A DNA stretch of 64,000 bases from Hysterangium stoloniferum (taxonomy: Eukaryota; Basidiomycota; Agaricomycetes; Hysterangiales; Hysterangiaceae): assembly GCA_015178975.1 (NCBI GenBank), contig WHVD01000139.1, positions 124,001 to 188,000 of the forward strand. The letters are read 5' to 3'. The translations under genes were made by a program, and so were the position numbers. The notes under the pieces were generated by a model, which was not told the origin of the DNA, ran no database searches, and saw nothing but the letters and a program-made list of their open reading frames with translations. Shown piece by piece: positions 21,856 through 32,539 of this stretch. The first letter of the stretch is position 1. Each line of letters starts with the position of its first letter.

Positions 21856-22072
21856 CAAAGGGGAGGTCAGACCAATAGTTAAAAAGGATTAATTCAATCC
21901 TCCAGGCTTGTGGATGGGGCACAGCCTTTGGCCACTCATTCCACATTGGTGGCACTTCTTTCTTCTTGGCACAGGGAGTCAACCCTGAGATAGTACAACT
22001 AGCTGGCAGATGGAAATCCTTAGCATATGAAACATACATAAGGGCCTTTGAACAAATCACATCATAGCACAT

Positions 22073-23096
22073 TGTTAAGTTGTGAACAAAGCTCCATGGA
22101 TGGTCTCACAGAGGTTTCTGGTAATTATTCCAAACACACACTTGCTTCTGGGAATTGTCCCATGGAGTCCCCAGGCAATAAGTCCAGGGGAGCTTCTGGG
22201 GATTATTAGTACAAGGGAAGGTGGTATCAGAATAATTACCAGAAAGGTAAGTAACAACTGAGATGAACTTGGCTTCAGCTTATGGGCTGCGCCCTTGTAC
22301 ACTCATTCGGGCATCCATATTTTGAGCTGACAGAATGCATACAGGAAGATATAGATTCCGGAGTTCCCGTGGGAGTTCCAGGAATCAAGTGTGCAGACAG
22401 ACGAGAGGACTAGAGACTGTTCGAGGGTCAAACTTGTTCGAGATTGAAACTGGATTCTAGGTAAGTACGAATGTATATAGACTTTGAAATGTAATAATAC
22501 CAAATCCAGTATTAGTGAGGGGCAGAACTATTAAACATAAAACAAAACAAGTAAATACTAAACTGGGAATTAGGAACGGAATGGAGAACAAATCATGACA
22601 GGTCATTAGACCATAACTGGAGTGGGCTCAGTTAGAGGGGTTCCGGAAATCTGGTTGGAGTCCGGTGACTTGGTGCACAAGATAGTGTTGGGTATAGACA
22701 GGTTTCATGTGCAGGAGGTCGGGTGGAGTCCGGTGGGTTTTCCGATGAGTGGTATATGAGACACAGAGACAGATCATAACAGGAGCGGGGTTTTATGCTC
22801 TGTTACAGAGGTTCCAGGAGTCTGGTCAGAGTCCAGTGGCTGGTACATAAGACACAGAGTGTCGGGTGTATGTAGGGTGGAGTCCGGAGTCCGGTGGAGT
22901 CCAAGGGCTGGTGTATGAGACACAGAGAGTTATGTAGGTACAGACAGGTGGGGTGTGTACAGAGAGTCAGGCATAAACAAGTTGATGTGCGGGCTCCAGC
23001 AGGAACTCCAGTTGTAACTATACAATATAGAGGGTCAGGAGCATGTAGGACAGGGTCCAGGGGCCCGGAGGCCAGCGGGTTTTCCAGTTCCTGACA
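22073..23096 (-). repeat. P repeat (solo LTR-like), copy 3
   Basis: Starts TGTTAAG and ends CTGACA on the plus strand, with the 5-bp duplication CACAT at 22068-22072 and 23097-23101. It shares the CTTGGCTTCAGCTTAT block and GGAGTCCGGTGG-type units with the other P copies. At 1024 bp it is longer than P2 (812 bp) because of internal repetition near 22630-23090. No gene recognised. Confidence 0.8.
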
Positions 23097-23101
23097 CACA
23101 T

Positions 23102-23249
23102 ATCAAACCTGTCTGTCAGAAATGCAGCTGCCTAGGTTGGGTGAGCAGTGTAGTCTCGCTGCAGTAGTAGGCGGGCCTTTGCAGGTGAGTGGTGAGTCTT
23201 CCCATGCACACATGGAGAGCTAAAGCTCTCCCTCTACCCAACCAGTCAG
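23102..23249. other. Short host flank
   Basis: 148 bp between the P repeat and the gypsy B LTR. It contains the near-palindrome GAGAGCTAAAGCTCTC at 23215-23230. Nothing else recognised. Confidence 0.4.
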
Positions 23250-23879
23250 TGTGAAGAGTGGTAAAAGTTCTAACCGTTCTATATACGAAGAATATCGACT
23301 TTTTGGGTACGATACCACAATGTATTGACTGTCTAAGTCTAATACAGACCGAACATGTATTGACTACTTAGTTCAATATGGTAGAGAGAAGTAGCTATCT
23401 AAAGTAAGGTAGATAGCTAGAACAGATAAGTAGAATCTACTGTTAAGTGCGATTCTGAACGACTGCTCGAGTGCAAGTAGAGTAGTTAGAGAGTCGAATA
23501 ATAGAGTAGCGTGGATGTAGTCCACGCGGGTTGAGATAAGGATTGAGTTTCGAATGGTACAGTTCGAAACTCAGATTGAATGAGTAGCTAAAGCCCGTCT
23601 GTGACGGTCGAGACGATACACCAATCACAACTTACAGGACACTAACAGGTATCTGGGTAAGTCGTGGTTGCGGTGTAAAAAGTGTCTGAGTTCTAAACTA
23701 TGGGCGCTAGAATACATAGGTCTGGCGTGTGTGCGCCCACAAGAGTCGATGTACCACATACATAGGTCGTCGAACTAATTATAGATATAATAAAAGAGAG
23801 AAAATAGAAATAATAAAGGAGATATAGTAAGAGCTCATCCAACTATATTTCCTGAGTGTATTTTACCATACCTCTCACA
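23250..23879 (-). repeat. 3' LTR of gypsy B (LTR-A)
   Basis: 630-bp minus-strand LTR-A. Directly outside it at 23880-23891 the minus strand reads CTGGGGGGCAC, a polypurine tract like that before the element D 3' LTR. This identifies it as a 3' LTR of an element lying to its right. Confidence 0.88.
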
Positions 23880-24223
23880 GTGCCCCCCAGGTCGAAGAGC
23901 TATGTCAAAGAAGATGTCGAAGGACACTTGGAATTCCTCCCCATGCGTCCTGCGATGAACCCCCAAGGTGTAGGATAGCGTTGCCCCAGGCAAGACGCTT
24001 GGCACGAAAGGAAAGAGTGATGTCCTCCCACTTCAAAGCGTCATTGGCGGATGTCAACCCATCCAGTTTTTGGATCGACAAGACCCAATGACCGTAGGCC
24101 TTCTGGCGCATTCGAATTATGGCGCGAACACGATCAGTGGAAGTGTCAGTAATACGGGCAATGAGAGGGGGTCGAGGGTGTAGTGATGGCGGGGTAGGAG
24201 TGATGAGCAGTGTGGAGCTCATG

Positions 24224-24697
24224 TGTGAGGAGTATGCTTTTACCACAGTATCATTGTGGTAAAACACTCCTTTTATTTCATTTATATCTTACATATTCTA
24301 TTCATATTTTTCTATCTTTCATATTCTTCGAATATTGCATATTTCATTAGTTCGAAGCATTGTGTATACTTGTGGGTGCACTCAGCACCAATTAGAACTC
24401 AGACACACTTTAACCCAAGAACCACCACTCGAAAGACACAAACTAGGTCTACTACGAGCGGTGATCAGGGTAACGTGTCAGCTACTACATAAGTAGCAAT
24501 ATCTGAACTACTAAACACTTCTGGCCTCGAACTGTAATAGTCGAGGCCTCCACTCGAACCATCGCACTCGTTGACTCCTTCGTCATCTCGTGCTCTTTCT
24601 CTCACTTTCTCTTATATTGCACCGATTAGGTCAATATCCTTCTTTTCTACTCATTTCTTCGTATATAGAACAGTCAGAACTTCCGCCACTCTTCACA
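24224..24697 (+). repeat. 5' LTR of element D (LTR-B)
   Basis: 474 bp, TGTGAGGAGTATGC to CCACTCTTCACA. A perfect 10-bp stem (TTTTACCACA with TGTGGTAAAA) lies close to the start. Confidence 0.97.
24614..24637 (+). other. Representative bulged hairpin in LTR-B
   Basis: Arm ATATTG, unpaired C, ACC, loop GATTA, GGT, arm CAATAT. A second at 24523-24548 has arm GGCCTCGA, unpaired A, CT, loop GTAAT, AG, arm TCGAGGCC. Confidence 0.85.
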
Positions 24698-24698
24698 G

Positions 24699-24716
24699 TG
24701 GTGATCCGGGCTGGAC
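24699..24716 (+). other. Primer-binding site of element D
   Basis: TGGTGATCCGGGC one base after the 5' LTR, identical in its first 13 bases to the gypsy A site. Confidence 0.82.
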
Positions 24717-24782
24717 CGCTCTTTCCCTATGAAGAAAATCTCTTTTATATTCAATACGAAATTCTAACTACACAGCTGCGAA

Positions 24783-26249
24783 GTGTCAACATTCGCAACT
24801 TCGCAAAACACTGTCTGGAACTTCTCGCACGCTGAGCGTTGCGAATCTGGTCAAATGGAAGGTAACTCGAACTTCAAGCAGTCGAGTCCCTTGGAAAGGC
24901 AAAATGCTCGCATCTTCATGAAGGATACACTGGTCTTCCCGCCGAGACAAGTTATGCTCAAGCATCATGGCCAACTACTTTATTCGGAGCCTGTCAATGT
25001 GAAGTGGAGCTCCTACTACACTTCTCGAGTTTCGAGGGAAAAGGTTGTCACCGCCACAAAGGATTACAAGGCAAGGTACCCATCCATGCCTACGAGAATA
25101 GCCATCTGGCTGGGAAGGTACCATGGCATCATATCGGCACAGGACTTATTCACTTGGCCTGGAACTCTCGACGAGGTAACAAAGTTGATTCCAAAGTGGT
25201 CAAACAAAGTGATGTCCTTCCGAGAAAAGGGAATAGTGGGTATCAAGATGGAATTGTTCATTCTGCTCTCCGATTTACTTTGTATGCATGATGATCTGCT
25301 ACAGATTATGCATGTATTGCTTGGAGGGGACCACATCGTGCCAAGGGTCGATACGGATTTCATATATATTCAAACATTGAAGGAATCCATATACGGTAAA
25401 CCCTCGAATGTGTGTTTCGCCTACTTTACTCTCAGGTCAAGATTGATGCACAACCTGGAGAGATGTAACAAGATGAAGGTGGAATTGCTCAGTAGATTTG
25501 ATGAGCCAGAACGAACATCTTCATCCTCCAGCTCTGGTCCCTTTGTCGAAGAATGTCCTGGAATCTATGCCAGATCAACTGCCGAAAAAGGACAGTCGTC
25601 TTTCTCGAATGTGTCTGCAGAAAAGATCACAGTCAAGGTCGTCTCCAGTTCCCCATCATCCTCAGGTCGAGATTCGCAGTGTCCTGACGAATCTCGCCAT
25701 CCATCACCTATCCATCCTATCCCATTTACTTCCCCGAGTGGACCCTCCAACAAGTCGTCCAATAGCTTGAATGATTGGGATTGCAGTAGAGGCCTGGGAA
25801 CTAGGGAGCAGAAATCAGATTATGGTATTGACGATAGAAAAGGCCCGGGACAGGACTCACCAACCAAAAGCTTTCCCATGCAGATACCACTGGGAATTCA
25901 TCGACATAAACCCCTAATCCCAGAATGGGGGGCACTGACAAAGTTTCTGCGAATGGAAGACAATCATGGACATACCACGAAGGATACTCCTCGACAGACC
26001 AAGCCGAGGACAGATACATTTCCATTCGACCCAGGACGCTCCCTTGAAAATTACATCACGTGGGGGACAATCGTTATGTTGCAAGACCATTCTGGAACAA
26101 TGATATTGCAACAGGGGGGCAGTATAGGGGGTATAGCAGAGGGCACATACGGGATCGTCACCTATGGCCAGCAAGAGCATGCTAACATCTGTATCACCAG
26201 TCTCGCCGATGGAACAGTCGAGAGCTGGGTACAGTGCATGAGCATGTAG
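24783..26249 (+). CDS. gag of element D
   Basis: Open frame of about 488 codons; the first in-frame ATG is at 24855. The N-terminal half matches the gag of gypsy A, B and E (FPPRQVMLKHH, ISAQDLFTWPG, LLGGDHIVPRVD). A serine-rich linker follows (SSSSSSGPF, SSSPSSSGR). I see no CCHC zinc knuckle, unlike gypsy A/B. It would form the particle that packages the element RNA. It looks whole. Confidence 0.85.
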   Translation: MSTFATSQNTVWNFSHAERCESGQMEGNSNFKQSSPLERQNARIFMKDTLVFPPRQVMLKHHGQLLYSEPVNVKWSSYYTSRVSREKVVTATKDYKARYPSMPTRIAIWLGRYHGIISAQDLFTWPGTLDEVTKLIPKWSNKVMSFREKGIVGIKMELFILLSDLLCMHDDLLQIMHVLLGGDHIVPRVDTDFIYIQTLKESIYGKPSNVCFAYFTLRSRLMHNLERCNKMKVELLSRFDEPERTSSSSSSGPFVEECPGIYARSTAEKGQSSFSNVSAEKITVKVVSSSPSSSGRDSQCPDESRHPSPIHPIPFTSPSGPSNKSSNSLNDWDCSRGLGTREQKSDYGIDDRKGPGQDSPTKSFPMQIPLGIHRHKPLIPEWGALTKFLRMEDNHGHTTKDTPRQTKPRTDTFPFDPGRSLENYITWGTIVMLQDHSGTMILQQGGSIGGIAEGTYGIVTYGQQEHANICITSLADGTVESWVQCMSM

Positions 26250-26259
26250 CTGCATAGGT

Positions 26260-26960
26260 GTGCTGCGTAGGTGCAAGCATATGGGTGTGGTGTGTGGAGG
26301 TGGGGTGCGGCACATGGATGCAGGTGTGGCAGTGTGCAAACGACTGTGTCACCAGTCTCGCCAAGGAAACGGTCGAGAGACGGTGCAGTGCATGAGCACA
26401 TAGCTGCACAGGTGTGAAAACACACTGTGTGGGCGCACAAACACGTTGCGCAGGCATGCAAACGAGTCGCACGGTGTACAAGCACACTGCGCGGGCGCGC
26501 GAACATGTCGCACGGTGCGCAAGCACGCTGTGCGGGCGCACGAACACACCGTGCGGGTGCGCAAGTACAATGCGCGGGTGTGTGATGGCGTGACTGCATG
26601 ACAGCGCGATGGCGCGACTGCACGAGTGCGTGACGGCGCGACTACGCAAGTGCGCCACGGCACGACTACGCAAACGCGGTCCATGTGCGTGGACGTGGAG
26701 CGTGCGTGCATGGCGCGTGGAGGTGGTGCGTACGTGGTGCGTGAAGGTGGTGTGTGTGCGCAGTGCGCAGAGGTGCGTGTGCGCGGTGCGCAGAGGTGCG
26801 TGCACGCGGTGCGCAGAGGTGGTACGTGCATGCAGTGCGCAGAGGTGGGGCGTGCGTGTGGTGCGCAGAGGTGGTGCGTGTGTGCGGTGCGCAGAGGTGG
26901 CGTGTGGATGTGGATTGGTGCGTACGCATGGTGTGTGGAGGTGGTGCGTACGCGTGGCGT
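26260..26960 (+). repeat. Two G/C-rich minisatellite blocks inside element D
   Basis: Block one (about 26400-26580): ~19-20-bp units of the type GCGCGGGCGCACGAACACAC. Block two (about 26755-26905): 23-26-bp units beginning GTGCGCAGAGGTG followed by variable GTGCGTG tracts. An imperfect 80-bp duplication (CACCAGTCTCGCC..GGTCGAGAG) at about 26198-26275 and 26347-26410 precedes them. Long Cys- or His-rich frames across them are repeat artefacts. Confidence 0.85.
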
Positions 26961-28797
26961 GTGGCTGTGCGTGCGCCACAAGGGTGCGCAAGCGCATCAG
27001 CACGTCACACGACGAGGATGAACTCATGCTTACCGCCGAAATAAGAAAAGCAACGCGAAGACGGATAAGAATAAGGAGTGGGAGGCAGAGCTGGAGAGAC
27101 ATGGAACAGAGAAGATTGATCTGTCGACTATCCCACCCCCTCTGCCCACTGAGCCGCAGCCATCCTCGTCCTCCTTTTGGGCCACTGCGCCGCTGTGCTT
27201 TGTGTTGCCCTTCTCAAAATGGCACCCTTTGTTACTCTTGAGTCAGACGAATTTGAGGGTATGCAGCGTGAGTGTACAAGTGCCGTGCATGGGCGCGGTT
27301 TGAAGGTGTATGGGTGCGGTCCATGGGTGCGGTTCAAAGGCTAAGGGGCTGACCTCCAAATCTTGTGGACACATGTGGACACATGGCCGTGTCACCTCAC
27401 AACGAAGCCTTCATGCCGTCTTCTACTCTTAGCCTTTCCCCTCTGCTGAAGCTTTGCACTGAAATAGTCAAAGCTTTGGTTGGGTGCACACTGTTCAATA
27501 ACGTCCTTCCTCAGGGTTAAAGCTTCGCACTGAAATAGTCGAAGCTTTGCCTTTCTGACCTTCGCAACTTATGGGTTCGGTGCACACTGTTCAACAAGTG
27601 TGGCTAATGGTTCAGTTCGGCTTGGGTTCAGCATGTGACATTTTTCAACAAGGTATCCATGGGTTCAGGTTTGGATTTGGAAGAAGAGAGTCTGCGACGA
27701 TAAATTCACTATCCCAGAAATTCAGCAGATCTTCAATTTCACCTCCACCTGGTGCGCTTAGCATCTTCGATGCCTACAAAATACACTCGTTGCTTGCAGT
27801 CAAATTCGCAATTCACATCAATGTGCTTGTCGCTCCCAGTCAAATTCATGAGCTTCCTTCCCACACATGTCGACACACACAGACTCTTTCCTCTCCACCC
27901 CTCCACTTTACCTTTGTCGGTGGTCGACTAGCTACAAAAGGATTCAATAACTCGCAGGACAACACTTAGATCAAATCCATCTGGACAGAACTATGCGACC
28001 CAACCTCAGTGCCATATTTGGGTCCATCATCACAATTGTACTGAACTCAGTCAATTTCGTGATTTTTTCTTTTTCCTTCAGACTCGCCCACCTACTTGAA
28101 GCATTACTGGACACTTTCTAGACCTGCCATGGGCTAGACCTTTCGGGAACACAGACTGCAACCTAACTGTGCACGATAATGGGTAATTTGCGAGATCGTG
28201 GTGGAATCACAATATCGCAAAGTGGGGGGCGGTATAGGGGGTATAGGGTATACATCCTGGCATGCTGCTAGGTCCCATAGACTAGCAGCATGGAAAGATC
28301 CTAATCCCGAGTCTTACACTATCTTGCCACAGCAAAGCATCATAAACCTCCTCCGGTACTCATTTAAGGAGGAGGAGATTCCGATGGACTCTAATGATAG
28401 CTTACCCTCCTAACCCCAAGATGCACTGCCCAACGAGTTACATGACAGTCTGTCTGCCTACAGGACATCTACTATGAGGAATGCCTCGTGTCCTGGAAGG
28501 AGACAATGTGGCAGTGTCTAGAAGGCTATCAAGTAGTCCATTTGCTGTTCGAGGACTGAAGGAGTGCTCGACTAGGGACTGAAGGAAAAGAATGGATCTA
28601 TTTTTTTTCCCCTTCCCTTCCCTCCCTTTTTCCACATCGACATATCATCCCTCACCACCCCTAAACTCACCAACCTCTCTTCAAATACTGGGGTCTTGGC
28701 ACCTTGCATTTTGGGGGGCTTCACACAAGACACCTGGGGGGCATCCCCAAAGCTTTCCAGAACTTTGTATAGCACACCCCTTCGAACTGGGGGGCAC
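26961..28797 (+). other. 3' interior of element D, unassigned
   Basis: No pol domain. A short open piece near 27035-27180 (EWEAELERHGTEK, PPPLPTEPQPSSS) looks coding-like but is unrecognised. Two bulged hairpins lie at 27449-27476 and 27520-27547. A GGGGGGCNGTATAGGGGG motif occurs at about 28216 and also near 26116. The last bases before the 3' LTR (ACTGGGGGGCAC) are the polypurine tract. Confidence 0.6.
27449..27547 (+). other. Pair of bulged hairpins with a compensatory change
   Basis: First: AAGCTTTG, unpaired C, ACT, GAAAT, AGT, CAAAGCTT. Second (27520-27547): AAGCTTCG, unpaired C, ACT, GAAAT, AGT, CGAAGCTT. The arms differ by one T-A to C-G pair swap; core and bulge are unchanged. Confidence 0.85.
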
Positions 28798-29271
28798 TGT
28801 GAGGAGTATGCTTTTACCACAGTATCATTGTGGTAAAACACTCCTTTTATTTCATTTATATCTTACATATTCTATTCATATTTTTCTATCTTTCATATTC
28901 TTCGAATATTGCATATTTCATTAGTTCGAAGCATTGTGTATACTTGTGGGTGCACTCAGCACCAATTAGAACTCAGACACACTTTAACCCAAGAACCACC
29001 ACTCGTAAGACACAAACTAGGTCTACTACGAGCGGTGATCAGGGTAACGTGTCAGCTACTACATAAGTAGCAATATCTGAACTACTAAACACTTCTGGCC
29101 TCGAACTGTAATAGTCGAGGCCTCCACTCGAACCATCACACTCGTTGACTCCTTCGTCATCTCGTGCTCTTTCTCTCACTTTCTCTTATATTGCACCGAT
29201 TAGGTCAATATCCTTCTTTTCTACTCATTTCTTCGTATATAGAACGGTCAGAACTTCCGCCACTCTTCACA
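28798..29271 (+). repeat. 3' LTR of element D (LTR-B)
   Basis: 474 bp, three mismatches to the 5' LTR by eye, followed by the TCATG duplication. Confidence 0.97.
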
Positions 29272-29276
29272 TCATG

Positions 29277-31445
29277 TCTCCCCCAGGGGGGATTCCTCTC
29301 GAGGTGTCTGAATCCGGCAACAGTTGCTCCAACAAGTCAACGAGGTCCACTGCAGAGTGGGTTGGTGTGTGGTCAGGAAGAACACAAGAAGAGTTGACAA
29401 GTAAGGACCAAAACATGGAGAGTTCCACCCGTTTGATATCCTCTGCTAAACGCAGCTGTTCCTTAGGGCCATTGACGCATAAATAAAACACACTCATGCG
29501 GTCCAACAACGTGAGAGACCCACTATACTCCTGGATATGCCCTTTAAGAAGGGGGTGCTGCAGGGTTGGTCCCAGTCACGTTAATGTGCATCCCACAGTG
29601 AAGATGTCGGAGGGGTAATTAATGGACATGCGCATCCAACTTGACTGGAAGGGACGGGAGGGGCCAGCCGTATCCTCAGAGTGGAGGGGAGAGGACGGCT
29701 GCGGCGGGGGGCTGCGAATGGGGTGGGCCAGGGGGGGTCAATGACAAGGGGCTCGTCAGCCTGAATTTCGGTTCTTCATTTCCCTTTTGCTTTTTTGCTT
29801 AAGGGGGGAGGCTCCTCGAAGACTTCCATTGCCGGGGGGGGGGGGTTCCTTGGAGACGTCTGTGGCTGAGAGAGGCGCCTCAAGGACTTCCTCCATAGGC
29901 ATTGCGAGAACTTCCAGGATAGGGTGATCAATATCCATTAATGTATCGTTAGGATGCTGAATGGGGCTTCCCAGAGAAATGCAAGGGAAGTAGGGAGAGG
30001 CGGGCGGTGGACTCCGTGTTGTCAAGGAAATGAAGGGAGTGTTCGACACCGCAGGGACCAAAGGCGTCGGAGTAGAGTGGGAGGCGACGAGAGGGTCAGG
30101 TGATGTGTGGAGGGGTGAGATTGGCCACGGTGCTGGAGAAGGCTTGGGTACAGATGCGGACGGTGATATAAGGGAATGTCCTGTGAAGGGGAGGGGTAGT
30201 GGTATAGGGGGAAGAGAAGGCAGCTCGGCGGATGGTATGAGACTTCCCGGTAACTCTGAAAAGGGTGTAAAGCGCTGTAATGTGGGTACGGAAGAGACCG
30301 GTGGAGGTGGAGGGAGATGAGAGGAACTGGATGGGGTCGCAGAGTCTGCTGGACAATACCCTCTCCAAACTCTGACGGAAGTCAGTAGCTTTCATCGTTG
30401 GTTAGGATCACTCGTGAAGAAGTGAATGTTGTCAGGGAGTAGGAAACCTTCATGGCAGTCAGCACTGAGGTACTTGCTGTCGTAGGCGGGGTAGTGAGAT
30501 TGGTTGTCCTCCGAGTCAGATGAAAGATCACCGGGGGCCCATCCGGTAGGTCCGTTCCTGAGGTCCACGTTGTGAAGGGGGGGTGGGAGGTAGTGCAACT
30601 CCATCTCCACATCACAATGCAATGCTTTGTAATTTGATCCTTCGTATTTTGTCCCAATCATAGAAGGTGACCCCATCTTTTCCTTTCCTACTTTTTTGTC
30701 CTACACTCCGAACACATGGCGTGCCCCCGTCGCTGCAATCCGTTTCAGCGAAATCTGTCCATTTATGACCTGAAGGGGGAGCGATGATTGAAGGATTATC
30801 ATGCCCTTCCATTCTCCTCCATTCCTGCCATGTCCGCCTTGAAGGGACATTATCCCTAGCCCCCATCCTCCACTGTCCTTCCAAGTACTCCTCTCTCCTC
30901 TTCCGTTTAAGCATTTTCAATTCCTCCTGGACCTGCGCAGAGAAAGCCTCAGACTGCTGTTTCTTTTTGATCTCGTCTTCGGTAGAAGGGAAAATACTAC
31001 GAGAAGGTGGTGGGGTTTCGCTCCATGTTCCCAAGGGAGCCCCCCAAGTATTAGAGGACCATGGTGCAGCTTTTGAAACGGAGTCCATCCACGTAGGATT
31101 CGTGGACGATGAGGTCTCCTCCACGCGCTCAACAGTTTCTGTTTGAGGTGATGGGGAAGAAGGAACTGTAGTTTGAGGTCGAGGTATTCTTTTAAAATTG
31201 GGAAATCGGGGTCTGGGGAGAGGAGCGTATGGAGTAAAGGCAGTTCCGTTCCCCGAGTTGGTGGACATTCCCGTGATGTCACCCTGCACAGCGGAGGGTA
31301 TTGGCAAAGGTGTTCCAGAATTACTCGTGGAGTGCTCGACTTGTTCAGTACGAGACAGCGTGGTAGAGGTATTAATCGGTTGAGGTCACGGTATTCTTTT
31401 GAAGTTGGGGAACTTGGGTTTGGGTTGTTGCTCCTGTGACATAGT
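29277..31445 (-). pseudogene. Extra coding region of gypsy B between chromodomain and 3' LTR
   Basis: Coding-like sequence on the minus strand beyond pol. The part near 31440 reads PKFPNFKRIP. A 231-codon open stretch (30612-31307) has PPPSRSIFPS, basic KKKQQ and KRKRREE tracts, and KSRKGKDGVTFYDWD. Gypsy C has matching pieces at about 45090 (SKFPKFKRIP) and 47590-47705 (SRKGKDGITFYDW). Element D has inserted in its far end; a further piece lies at 23905-24218. I recognise no domain and no signal peptide or transmembrane segment. It occupies the place where env sits in retroviruses, but nothing marks it as an envelope. Broken. Confidence 0.6.
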
Positions 31446-32539
31446 GTACTGATTAGAGAGGTTGACGTGGAAGAGATAGGGGGAATAAAATTTTCTTTAG
31501 CGAATTTACGTATTTTATATTAATTTCAAGCTCCACTCGGTTATTGAAGTGAAAGGCCGAGGGGGATGAAAGTGGGGGGTAGAGCTAGAAGTAGATAAAC
31601 AGTGTTGTCGTCGTAAGGATGTGAAATGATCATTAAATTCGATAAATAGTCTTGTAAGCTCTAAGAAGAGTGGGAGCATTACGATGGTCATTGCCTTTTA
31701 ACCAAGTGTCCTCCTCCGGTCCATATCCTTTCCATCGAACCTGGAAAAGGAGTCAATTTCGAAGCTTTTTGTGCTGTACTATAGCTTCTACTTCATACTC
31801 CTCGTCATTACGATTGAGTTCTCGAGGGTTCTCAAGTAGCTCCTTGGATCCGAATTCCTTAGGGGAGAGGTGGTACTTTTTAAGATGGTCTCGATTAATC
31901 ACTGGATGTAATTGATATTCCGAGGGAATGTGGAGTCGGAAGACTTGAGGATTGATCTTTTCCAAGACCTCAAACGGCCCTATCCGACTTTGTATAAGTT
32001 TCCTTCCGGGTCCCTTGGGTTCGACGAGCTCGAGAGAATGGGGATTAATCAGAACATAATCACCCTCTGAGATATCTTCCACCAATCTCCGTCTCTTGTT
32101 GTAACTGTGAGCTTGGGTTTCTTGTGCTCACGCAATCAAATCCCACGCCACTTGTCGGTGATTTTCCAATTCTAAGATCCATTGGTTGGCTACAGGGCTA
32201 TCCGATAATTCTCTGGGAACCACAGGGTCGTCCCCTCCTAGACAGCTAGACATTCCTCTTGGCAAGTAGCCCATCAGCAAAAAGGCTGGTGCATAGCTTG
32301 TTGAGCTTTGAACCATCAAATTGTAGGTATGAGCCACTACTTGAGTCCATTTAGACCATTCCTCCTTCGAAGAGGTGCAGTATGCTCTGAGCATTTGCTC
32401 CACAATAGCATTAGCGTTCTCCGTTTGACCGTCGGTCTGAGGATGGTGGGACGAGGATACTGCAAAGGCACTTCCGTATACTTTGCAGACTTCTCTCCAG
32501 AACCTACAGGTCCACCTCTTGTCTCGATCACAGATTATC

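Larger units (their letters stand above)
21144..22067 (+). pseudogene. Second tyrosine-recombinase relic, C-terminal part
   Basis: Tyrosine recombinase of a different branch from the Crypton gene. Before the nested LTR it reads AKVVPAGLDNPLFCWQDYK. After it come WGTAFGHSFHIGG, FLAQGVNPEIVQLAGRWKS and LAYETYIRAFEQI, then a stop at 22065-22067. GRWKS and the Tyr of AYETYI match the C-terminal active site. The HxxR Arg is replaced by His (HSFH), as one G-to-A change would give. A one-base frame shift lies between the two blocks (near 21885). Only the last ~100 codons are here; the upstream part lies to the left of the LTR-A nest, outside the window. Confidence 0.78.
24224..29271 (+). mobile_element. 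Element D: gag-only non-autonomous gypsy-type LTR element
   Basis: LTRs at 24224-24697 and 28798-29271, 474 bp each, differing at three positions by eye, so young. The 5-bp duplication TCATG is at 24219-24223 and 29272-29276. Primer-binding site and polypurine tract match the chromoviruses here. The only retroviral gene is a long gag frame. No protease, RT, RNase H or integrase is seen in the 2.5 kb that follow, which instead hold minisatellites and unassigned sequence. It looks whole and would depend on enzymes from a relative such as gypsy A/B. It is inserted in gypsy B near its 3' end. Confidence 0.92.

Noticed and set aside
24256-24492. Small hydrophobic frames starting MVKHSFYFIYILHILF in LTR-B copies
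   Set aside because: They recur wherever LTR-B occurs and come from A/T-rich LTR sequence; no support as genes.
26194-27241. Long Cys-, His- or Arg-rich frames on both strands in element D
   Set aside because: They lie over G/C-rich minisatellites, differ in every frame and show no domain.
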